Positions 13,967 to 21,256 of a stretch of DNA of 24,337 nt are shown here, piece after piece. The number at the start of each line of letters is the position of its first letter. The first letter of the stretch is position 1. Source of the stretch: Candidatus Aenigmatarchaeota archaeon (lineage in GTDB: Archaea; Aenigmatarchaeota; Aenigmatarchaeia; CG10238-14; SpSt-28). The translations under genes were made by a program, and so were the position numbers. The stretch spans positions 1-24,337 of the forward strand of contig JAGGZO010000050.1 in the NCBI GenBank assembly GCA_021161995.1. The letters run 5' to 3'. The notes beneath the pieces are model-generated. The model did not search any database and was not told where the DNA came from. It saw nothing but the letters and a program-made list of their open reading frames with translations.

Positions 13967-14692
13967 GTCAAACTTTATTTCTTCTGAATATTCATAGCCA
14001 GCTAAACTATAGGCAAACTTCTTTAATTCGATTGAAAATCTTGAGTTTGGATATCTTTCAACCATTGGAATTTTTAGATTATTGCATTCTCTTACTTTTG
14101 GGTCTTCTGGTAGTGTTGCTACTACTGGAGATTCTAAAAATACACTAGCTTTTTTTATTGCAAGATTCTCTATCCTTTTTGGTACCATGTTCAATACTAC
14201 ACCAACAATCTCTTTGTTTAGTTCATACGCGATTCTTTCTGTTCTTGCTGCGTCTGATAAGCTAGTTGTATCTGGTGTTGTAACTAACAATACTTTATCA
14301 GATGCCTCTATTCCATAAATAGCCTCTTTACCCAAGCCAGCAGCTGTGTCTACAAGAATATAGTCAGAATCGAATTGTTTAACAACATCAACAAATCTTT
14401 CAGGATCTACATTTCTCATGTCCTCTATGTTTAGTGAACCAGGTATAATCTTGAAACCCAGTGGATGGTAATAAACGGATTTAGGTACATCTGCTTTTCC
14501 AGCCAATATATCGTGTATCGTGTATTCTGGTAAATACATACCTAGTTGTAAACCTAAGTTTGGTGTTGTGAAATTACCATCTATGGCTAAAACATCTTTT
14601 CCCAGTTTTGATAATAGTGTCGCTAAATTTGCTGTTAGTGTAGTTTTTCCTACACCTCCTTTACCAGAAGTGATTGCAAATATTTTAGACAT
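13931..14692 (-). CDS. MinD/ParA-family P-loop ATPase (copy 1)
   Basis: The 253-residue protein has the deviant Walker A GKGGVGKTT (residues 10-18) with the signature first Lys. The switch-like segment is DGNFTTPNLG, and DYILVDTAAGLG is Walker B. The last about 15 residues (FDLLSRFLSWLLR) form an amphipathic helix like the MinD membrane-targeting sequence, so ATP-dependent dimerisation on the membrane is likely. No MinC or MinE gene is nearby. Archaeal MinD homologues position surface machines such as archaella and chemoreceptor arrays. Two more copies lie at 20334 and 21257, and those two resemble each other more than this one. Confidence 0.9.
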   Translation of the reverse strand: MSKIFAITSGKGGVGKTTLTANLATLLSKLGKDVLAIDGNFTTPNLGLQLGMYLPEYTIHDILAGKADVPKSVYYHPLGFKIIPGSLNIEDMRNVDPERFVDVVKQFDSDYILVDTAAGLGKEAIYGIEASDKVLLVTTPDTTSLSDAARTERIAYELNKEIVGVVLNMVPKRIENLAIKKASVFLESPVVATLPEDPKVRECNNLKIPMVERYPNSRFSIELKKFAYSLAGYEYSEEIKFDLLSRFLSWLLR

Positions 14693-14737
14693 GAATTAAA
14701 ATATAAAATAAAAACTAAAAAATAGTATTTGTAGCAG

Positions 14738-14812
14738 GCCCCCGTCGTCTAGCCAGGCCTAGGATGCGAGCCTCTCGAGCTCGAGACCCGGGTTCGAATC
14801 CCGGCGGGGGCA
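14738..14812 (+). tRNA. tRNA-Glu (CTC)
   Basis: The cloverleaf is complete and uninterrupted: acceptor GCCCCCG/CGGGGGC, D-stem GTCT/GGAT, anticodon stem CGAGC/GCTCG with loop CTCTCGA, T-arm CCGGG/CCCGG with loop TTCGAAT, discriminator A. The anticodon is CTC. It is 75 nt with no encoded CCA and no intron. Its very high GC contrasts with the AT-rich flanks. Confidence 0.96.
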
Positions 14813-14845
14813 TACTTAAATTTATTCTTCATCAAATAGTAATTT

Positions 14846-15817
14846 ATGAAAGCGCAAGCCGGTTTGTTTTTAGTTTTGGTAGCTCTAATAATCGGTGTAG
14901 TATACATGTTAAATAATCAAGGAACACTTGATTTTTCATCCATAACAGAAAAAATATCTTTTGGTTCTAACTCATTGACTTATAAAGTTGGTTATCCTGA
15001 AAATGTCTATAGTAATGATGGTTTCGATTTCAATCTTACACTCAAAAATGGTTTCGATTTCAAGGTTAATGCTTATGCTTGGTTAGAAAGTGGGAATGTT
15101 TTTTCTTATAACGGGAAGAGTGTAAACAAAGAAAACACGCTTAAATTCAGAACTTTAGAACCAGGTGAAAATTCAACCATTGTGTGGAATGTAAAGTCAT
15201 CAAAAGTTAGCGATGAGATTGATGCAAAAATATACTTGAATGTTGAATACAAACCTGTTTATGATTATAGCGAAAACAATTATCAGTTCACGATAACAGC
15301 TGTTAATAACAACAGCTTAAAGTACTATTCATTGGATAAACTTGGAATTAACTATGAACAAAAGAAAGCGCCTATAGATGTTATAGTTTCTTCCTACGAT
15401 CCCTCTGACTTCATCTATAAGGAAGGAACCAATAGTGATGCAAAGTTATACATAGCAGTTGCAAACGCTGGTAATGGTGAAATAGAGTTTAAAGACAAAC
15501 CATACAATGTTTTGGTAAAAATATTCGGTAACGATATTTCCAGATTAAAATGCGAAAACGCTGTTAAGGTAACTAGTAACGGTATACAAATGCTACAGAT
15601 ACCGTTGAATGTAACAAATTCTCAACAGGTAATTCCATGTAATTATACTCTAACAGGTATAACAGACTTGAAAGTCAGTAACTACAAAATGATTGTTGAG
15701 TATACTTATCTTGAAAGTTCTGATATAAATATACATGTTTCTAGTGAGACAAAACCAGAAGAAACAAACAGGGGTGAAAGCACAATAACAAAAGAACCAC
15801 CAGCTAAACCTATTTAG
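14846..15817 (+). CDS. Membrane-anchored extracytoplasmic protein with pilin-like N-terminus
   Basis: The 323-residue protein begins MKAQAGLFLVLVALIIGVVYML: a short basic start and one hydrophobic helix (about 5-22), similar to archaeal type IV pilin-like or anchored proteins. The rest is polar and Asn/Ser-rich with beta-strand character, with stretches such as LTLKNGFDFKVNAYAW and FRTLEPGENSTIVWNV that resemble Ig-like/CARDB adhesion domains. Several N-x-S/T sites could be glycosylated. The C-terminus is a Glu/Thr/Pro-rich tail. A 16-nt direct repeat (15018-15033 and 15048-15063) encodes repeated GFDF. The function is unknown; surface adhesin or pilus-like component is inference. Confidence 0.75.
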   Translation: MKAQAGLFLVLVALIIGVVYMLNNQGTLDFSSITEKISFGSNSLTYKVGYPENVYSNDGFDFNLTLKNGFDFKVNAYAWLESGNVFSYNGKSVNKENTLKFRTLEPGENSTIVWNVKSSKVSDEIDAKIYLNVEYKPVYDYSENNYQFTITAVNNNSLKYYSLDKLGINYEQKKAPIDVIVSSYDPSDFIYKEGTNSDAKLYIAVANAGNGEIEFKDKPYNVLVKIFGNDISRLKCENAVKVTSNGIQMLQIPLNVTNSQQVIPCNYTLTGITDLKVSNYKMIVEYTYLESSDINIHVSSETKPEETNRGESTITKEPPAKPI

Positions 15818-16274
15818 TGAAATCAAGTATTTTGTCTGTAAACCTTTTCAATTCTTCTGATTTAATTTTCATCAAATGTTTATGGTCTCCCCCACCAGAC
15901 GTAACTTCATTGATTTCTAAAACGTTTTCATCCAACCATGTTTCAATTTTATTTTTTAATCCAAATGGAGGGACTCCACCAACTTCATAACCGGTTAGTT
16001 CTAGGACTTCATTTGGTTTTGCTAGTCTATATTTTTTGCCCGTGATTTTTTCCAGTTTTTTGAAATCGATCTTCTTGTCGCCTCTTAAAACTAAAAGCAA
16101 TGGTTTTTCAAGATTTTCATCCACGACAACTATGCTTTTTACGATTTTTTTGAGTCCATTAAAACCAAACTCTCGTTTCACATCTTTTGCTGTGATAACT
16201 TTGCTTTTTGTTTCTATTATGTGTGCTTTTATGTTGTGTTCGACTATAAACTTCTCTAGGTCTTTGTAGTCCAT
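15810..16274 (-). CDS. YbaK/ProX-type aminoacyl-tRNA deacylase
   Basis: The 154-residue protein has the YbaK editing-domain pattern: KSIVVVDENLEKPLLLVLRGDKKID in the first half, then EVLELTGYEVGGVPPFG and the late GGGDH segment. Family members clear mischarged tRNAs (Cys- or Ala-tRNA-Pro and similar) as free-standing enzymes. Which aminoacyl-tRNA this one edits cannot be told. Its start is just downstream of the 23S rRNA terminator on the same strand, and it overlaps the preceding convergent gene by 8 bp. Confidence 0.88.
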   Translation of the reverse strand: MDYKDLEKFIVEHNIKAHIIETKSKVITAKDVKREFGFNGLKKIVKSIVVVDENLEKPLLLVLRGDKKIDFKKLEKITGKKYRLAKPNEVLELTGYEVGGVPPFGLKNKIETWLDENVLEINEVTSGGGDHKHLMKIKSEELKRFTDKILDFTK

Positions 16275-16285
16275 TATAAGTTAAT

Positions 16286-16304
16286 AGAAAAATAAAGAAT
16301 AAAA
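16286..16304 (-). terminator. T-rich terminator after the 23S rRNA
   Basis: On the minus strand the sequence beyond the 23S processing stem runs into tracts reading GGGTTTTATTC and TTTATTTTTC, the oligo-T signal used by archaeal RNA polymerase. The same AT-rich segment may supply the promoter of the deacylase gene. Confidence 0.5.
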
Positions 16305-16317
16305 CCCTTTCCTTCTC

Positions 16318-16353
16318 GACTGCCATAGGCCTATTAGAGGGAAGGCTGGGAAC
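16318..16353 (-). other. Pre-23S processing stem, 3' arm with bulge-helix-bulge
   Basis: Pairs with 20065-20100. The outer helix is 14 bp, perfect (GGCCTATGGCAGTC with its complement). A 4-bp central helix CTCT/AGAG follows, then an inner helix of 14 pairs with one G-U. The 3' strand has a bulge AAT (16333-16335) and the 5' strand ATA (20079-20081), the form cut by the archaeal splicing endonuclease. One A-A mismatch lies next to the 3' bulge. Confidence 0.85.
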
Positions 16354-16730
16354 CTAGGCATGGATTGGGAGTGGCGGGCTTGCAGCTCGCCCGAAGGCTC
16401 GCTGCCTACACCCCCACCCCATCAACCCCGTCGTCTACGGGGACCTTCGTCGCAGGACCACTCTCGCGAGCAGCCCTGCGAGTGGTGGGCTATTTTCCCG
16501 GAGGGCTTCCCCCTTAGATGCTTTCAGGGGTTATCCCTTGGGGCGTAGCTGCCCGGCGTTGCGATTAACAACCGGTTCACCAGAGGCCCCGGACGGCCGT
16601 TCCTTTCGTACTAGGCCGTCCTTCCGGTCAGCCCACCAGCACCCCCAGCAGATACCGGCCGTACTGTGTCACCACGTACTGAACCCAGCTAACGTCCCCC
16701 TTTGATCAGTTAGTGCCTAGTACAGCGAAA

Positions 16731-17367
16731 TCAAAAAGAAGATATGATGAAATCAAGAACTTCATTTTTTGATAATCCGAACCATTTGCTGTTTTTGCTC
16801 ATTGGCACGTCTTCGACGAACCTTATTTCTTTTGAAAACTTGTCGATATCTCGTTTCTTTTCTATTATTATCTCACTCTCTGAGATTTGAGGAGATAATC
16901 CTAGTTTTTTGAGCATCTCTGCTACCTGAAGTAACAACATTCTATTTTTTGAAGCAAATTTTATTCTTCTGACCTTTCTCCAGATTTTTTTTGCGTTTAT
17001 CAAATTTCAACGTAAATACGGGCGAACCATCACACGAAAACATTAATTTCAGAACTTCTCGTAGTGTTCTTTCATCTGATTTCTCTAGGATGTGGACAGG
17101 GAGTAGTTTGTTTTTTGTCATCAACCATCTGAAAAATCTTGTTAGTCTATTGCTGTTTATTTCTGTTGTCTTAACTTCATCCTTATTCATGAATGTTACA
17201 ATCCCAACCTTGTCTCCAGTTACTTCTTTAATTAGTTCAACGAAAATTTTATGCAGACTTTCTGCCTTGTTAGTAAACCTTATTTTAAGTCTTTTAGGAT
17301 TGCCTGTGAGGCATCCGTCTGTTGATATCAATGCGGCTAGTTTTAATATCGTTTCTTTACTCGCCAT
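16731..17367 (-). pseudogene. Intron-encoded LAGLIDADG homing endonuclease, split by a frameshift
   Basis: The first frame (17367 to 16942) carries LAALISTDGCL and LKLMFSCDGSP, the two LAGLIDADG motifs. The second frame (17003 to 16731) carries the C-terminal part (KIWRKVRRIKFASKNRM to VLDFIISSF). Both meet at a run of eight A on the minus strand (16985-16992). With seven A the two join without a break into one protein of 211 residues: the total of 637 nt becomes 636. So a single-base change, a sequencing or assembly error, or slippage at the run explains the split. The full-length protein would be a typical intron-homing enzyme that cuts intron-less 23S genes. Confidence 0.85.
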
Positions 17368-17372
17368 ACTAG

Positions 17373-17398
17373 TTTATATACATTTAGGTGTATATAAA
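17373..17398. repeat. 10-bp perfect inverted repeat inside the 23S intron
   Basis: TTTATATACA (17373-17382) and TGTATATAAA (17389-17398) flank TTTAGG, just upstream of the endonuclease ATG at 17367. As DNA it offers TATA-like boxes on both strands; as RNA it would be a hairpin next to the intron core stem. Confidence 0.7.
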
Positions 17399-20064
17399 AA
17401 TTTCGCTGCACTAGTGGGCACCTGCACCCTTGGCCGCTTCTGCACGGCCAGGAGGGGGGGAGCCGACATCTACGTATCAACGCGCCGGGTCAATGGGAGC
17501 TTTCACCGGCCACGGATCCATTATCCCCGAGGTAGCTTTTCTGATACCGCCGGCACCCATTACGGGTAACCGACGTATCGCTAGGCCACGGTTTCCCGGC
17601 TGGATCCCTTGTTGTCCGGGATCCAGTCAAGCCCCCTTTTGCCCTTACACTCTACCCCGGATTTCTGACCCGGGTGAGGGGACCTTAGGGCCCTCCTGAT
17701 ACCTTTTCAGGAGGGTGCCGCCCCAGCCAAACTGCCCACCTGACGTTGTCCCCTTCTGGGTTAGCGATAAGGCCGAGGATGGGCAGTGTTTCACTTTTGC
17801 CTCCCCCTTCCCCGGAGAGAAGGGTTCATAAGCTCCTGCCTACTCTATGCACCCCCGACCCCATCGCAGCGCCAGGCTGCAGTAAAGCTCTACGGGGTCT
17901 TTGCTTCCCGCTGGAGGTCCCCGGTCTATTCACCGGGATGACGTTTTCACCGGGTCCCGCCCTGGGACAGTGGGAGGGTCGTTAAGCCGTTCCCTGGCCG
18001 CCAATTAAGCGGCAAGGAATTACGGTACTTTACGACGGTCAGGGTTACCGCCGCCGCTTCGGGGGGCTTCACCCGGTTGAAACCGGGCTTCACCAACCCC
18101 GGCTGGGCAGACCTCAGGAGCTGTACTCAGCCTTTCGGCCTAGCAGCCCCCTATGTTTTTGTTAAACAGTCGCCCTCCCCTGGTCACTGCGACCTAGGAT
18201 CCCTTCCCGCTAGCCCTGCGTAGCAGGACTTACGGTTCAGGACCCCAGGCACCCCTTCTACCGAAGATACGGGGCTAACTTGCCGAATTCCCTAGGGCGG
18301 GGTATCCCGCACCGCCTTAGCCTTCTCAGCCAGGGCACCTGTGTCGGTTCTCGGTACGGGCACCGGGGATCCTTCCTCACTGGCTTTTCACGGGCCCGAG
18401 GGATCAGCCGAACCCCTCATACGAGGGGCCCATCCCCGTTTCACCCTCTTCTCCTCATTACGAGACTCTGAGGGCTTATAGGGTTAGCTTGCGTCGGCCT
18501 ACCCCCAGGCGTCACCAGTGAGGCTTGCGTTGCCGCACGTACCCCGGTGGTAGGGGAATATTAACCCCTTTCCCATCCCCAGCTCCGATTAAGGGCTGGG
18601 TTAGGCCCCGACTAACTGCCGGCTGACGAACATTGCCGGCAAACCCTGGCCCCTGAGGCGGTCGGGATTCTCACCCGACTAAGCTGTTACTATCGCCAGG
18701 ATCTGCATTCCCACGTGGTCCATCGGAGCTTACGCCCCGACTTCTGCCCACGCGGGACGCCCCCCTACTACCTGATTGCTGAGCAAGCAGGTCCGGGGTA
18801 TCGGTGGCTGGCTTAGTCCCTTCCATTTTCAGGACATACCCCCTCGGCGGGTGAGTTGTTACACACTCTTTAGCGGGTGGCTACTTCTAGGCCAACCGCC
18901 CCGCTGTCTAAGGGGGCATACCCCTTCAGCACTTAGCCAGCACTTAGGGACCTTAACCCCGGGCTGGGTTGTTCCCCTTTCGGATGCCGAGCTTTCCTCA
19001 GCACCCCAACTCCAGCCTTCTTCGGACCCGTAGCATTCGGAGTTTGACAGGGCAGCTGGGGATTTCTCCCCTTGGCTGTCCAGTCAGTAACTCTACCGCT
19101 ACGGGATCCTCCGGCCAGGCCATCCTGCGGGATGTTTCGGGGGGAACCGGCTATGTCCCCACACGTTTGGCTTATCACCCCTAGACCCGGGTCACCCGAG
19201 GATCTGGCATCATACCACCGGTAACGGGCCTCCACCGTGCGTTAGCACGGCTTCACCCTACCCGGGCCTAGATCGTGGGGCTTCCGGTTGTACGCGAGTG
19301 ACTCCGGGCACTTTCATACCCCGTCCCTCGCTAGTAGAACTAGCTGCGGACCTGTTGCTTTCGCTCCGGCTTCAGGGCTGAGCCCCTTAGCCTCGCCACC
19401 CGCGTACACTCCCTGGCCCGTTTTTCCACACGGACGCCATGACCCTGATGCTCCTTCTAGTACTCCCACAAGGGTTTCCTTCGAAGGAGCGCCTTTCGGG
19501 CCATGGCTGACTATCCCCTGCTGGTTTCAGGCTCTTTTCACCCCCCTTTCGGGGAACTTTTCAGCTTTCTGTCACCATACTAGTTCGCTATCGGACTCGG
19601 GGCGTATTTAGAGTTGGATGGTAATGCCACCCAGCTTCCCACTGCCAAATCAGGCAGTGGTACTCAGGGAACCTGGCATCTCCCCCTCTTGTTTTACCCT
19701 ACGGGACTTTCACCCTCTACGGTACCGCATTCCAGCGGACTTCGGGTAACAAAAGAAGGGAGGACCCAGGCCCTGCAACTCCACATTCCCTTTGACTTAT
19801 CGCCAAAGGGTTCGGTTTGCCCTCTGCCGGTTTCAGTCGCCCTTACTCCCGGCATCCCATTTTGGTTTCTTTTCCTGGGGGTACTGAGATGCTTCACTTC
19901 CCCCCGTTCCCACTCTGGCTTAATACCAGAGTACCGCTCGCGCGGTAGGATTCCCATTCGGGAACCCCGGGATCAATGGCTCCATGCGCCTACCCCGGGC
20001 TTATCGCAGCTTGGCACGCCCTTCGTCGGCGCCTCGAGCCGAGCCATTCACCAGCAGGGTTACT

Positions 20065-20100
20065 GTTCCCAACCTTCCTATCTCTTGGCCTATGGCAGTC
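20065..20100 (-). other. Pre-23S processing stem, 5' arm
   Basis: On the minus strand the outer helix (GACTGCCATAGGCC) is followed by A, the central helix AGAG, the bulge ATA, then the inner helix starting GGAAGG. It pairs with 16318-16353. Confidence 0.85.
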
Positions 20101-20275
20101 TCATCTACCTCATATCATCGGTTCAACTCTTCACCCTTTAGCGTAACGCTAAAGAGTTGCATCATGAAAGGGACTGAATGCTCACTAGATGCCCACACAA
20201 TCATCCATTATCATACATGGTCTGCGTTCATAGCATACGATCTGCTATGAAAAATATAATATCTAATCTTATAAA
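20101..20275 (-). promoter_or_regulatory. 23S rRNA promoter and leader
   Basis: A TATA box TTTATAAG lies at 20268-20275 on the minus strand, with an AAG-containing BRE-like segment before it. Transcription would start near 20243, leaving a leader of about 140 nt before the processing stem. The leader contains a hairpin CTTTAGCG/CGCTAAAG with a 3-nt loop (20136-20154), extended by CAACT/AGTTG (20124-20128 and 20155-20159). I see no gene in this stretch. Confidence 0.6.
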
Positions 20276-20333
20276 CTTATCGTTTGTTTTATAGCCATTT
20301 TACAAAAAGTTAAAAATATAAGGTGAGAGTCGG

Positions 20334-21131
20334 CTATTTCTTAAATAATTTACTGAACCAATTCTTTATCGAATCGAAGATACTTTCTTCGAACTCTACT
20401 TGTTCACCACAGAATTTGCCTGCTAATCTTATGAATGCTTTGCTAGCTTTTGAATCTGGAAACTTATCTACCACTGGAGCTTTTAGTGCAAGTGCTTTCA
20501 AAACATTCTTGTCCATCGGAATCATTTCTATTATCGGTAGCTCAACAAACTGTTCTATTTCTTCTGGTGTTAATTCATATGGTTCATTCCTTACCATGTT
20601 CAGTACTATTCCAATAGAGTTTGTTTTTAACTCTTTTGCAACTTCGTTAACTCTTATTATATCCATTGCTGCGGGTATGAATGGATTTGAAACAAAAAGT
20701 ATTTCATCTGCGGCCTTTAATGTTGCTAATGCTTCTCTACCTAGTCCTGGTGCAGAGTCTATTAGGATAAAATCAGGTTTTAACGTTCTTTTTATTTTAT
20801 CGATGACTTTCTCTAGCTTAAGTATGTCTACACCTTTAAGATCTCTTACTGATAGAGATGAAGTCACGACTATTAAGTTTTCTAATGGTTGATTTAGTAA
20901 ATCTTTTAGTTTTAGTTTCCTTTTTCTAGTTTTCAAAAGTTTGTTCAAAGTTATGGGTGAATAATAGATACCCAAAAACAATCCTAAGTGAGATGTTGTT
21001 ATATTGGCATCTACTATCACAACTTTTTTCTTGAAATGTTTTGCTAATGCTACTCCGAGATTTGATACAACAGTCGTTTTACCTACTCCACCTTTTCCAG
21101 AAACAATTCCTATTACCCTTGTTTTTTCCAT
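20334..21131 (-). CDS. MinD/ParA-family P-loop ATPase (copy 2)
   Basis: The 265-residue protein has the deviant Walker A SGKGGVGKTT, DANITTSHLGLFLG in the switch region, and DFILIDSAPGLG as Walker B. It ends SIKNWFSKLFKK, an amphipathic basic helix of the MinD membrane-targeting type. ATG 21131 is preferred because GTGAGG just before it serves as a Shine-Dalgarno; a GTG at 21140 would overlap it. It is divergent from the third MinD gene, 125 bp away, and lies immediately upstream of the 23S promoter. The NITTSHLGLFLG motif is shared with copy 3, suggesting a duplication. Confidence 0.9.
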   Translation of the reverse strand: MEKTRVIGIVSGKGGVGKTTVVSNLGVALAKHFKKKVVIVDANITTSHLGLFLGIYYSPITLNKLLKTRKRKLKLKDLLNQPLENLIVVTSSLSVRDLKGVDILKLEKVIDKIKRTLKPDFILIDSAPGLGREALATLKAADEILFVSNPFIPAAMDIIRVNEVAKELKTNSIGIVLNMVRNEPYELTPEEIEQFVELPIIEMIPMDKNVLKALALKAPVVDKFPDSKASKAFIRLAGKFCGEQVEFEESIFDSIKNWFSKLFKK

Positions 21132-21256
21132 GCTCCTCACAAATAAATATTGTTTGACTATAAAATAAAACTATTTCCCAATCGGTTGTACATAATTGTA
21201 TAATCAATTCTATTGTGTGATAAAATATTCAAAAAACTTATTGGCCCTATAAAATT

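Larger units (their letters stand above)
16711..17414 (-). other. Archaeal-type 23S rRNA intron in helix 92 (A-loop region)
   Basis: The 23S similarity breaks after AAGGGTGCAG and resumes at CTGATCAAAG; in ordinary 23S these are the two sides of the A-loop hairpin (E. coli about 2547-2562). The ends of the insert pair in a 13-bp stem (TAGTGCAGCGAAA with TTTCGCTGTACTA). A 5-bp helix GTGCC/GGCAC lies outside it, with 3-nt bulges CAC and TAA. This bulge-helix-bulge predicts cuts CA|C and TA|A and the stated 704-nt intron. It encodes a LAGLIDADG endonuclease, as mobile archaeal rRNA introns often do. Boundaries are uncertain by a few nt. Confidence 0.85.
16334..20079 (-). rRNA. rrl: 23S ribosomal RNA, interrupted by an intron; fast-evolving
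   Basis: Archaeal large-subunit rRNA, boundaries set by the processing stem; the mature ends lie a few nt inside. Recognisable landmarks read 5' to 3' are CTGCGATAAGCCCG near the start, the GTPase centre (GGCCTAGAAGTAGCC), TTAACGACCCTCCCACTGTCCC, the P-loop CTGGGGCGG, the peptidyl-transferase ring (GGGGATAA, GATGTCGGCTC) and the sarcin-ricin stem. About 3.04 kb remain once the 704-nt intron is removed, a normal length. Catalytic nucleotides equivalent to A2451, U2506, U2585 and A2602 are present, but several near-invariant neighbours are changed (see findings). No 16S, 5S or tRNA is linked to it in this window. Confidence 0.95.

Noticed and set aside
16360..20250. Many GC-rich open frames on both strands, 62-192 codons
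   Set aside because: They lie within the 23S rRNA gene or its leader, and their products are low-complexity Pro/Arg/Ser-rich strings with no family features.
21141..21256. Possible operator between the divergent MinD genes
   Set aside because: AT-rich imperfect repeats only; nothing distinct from background composition.
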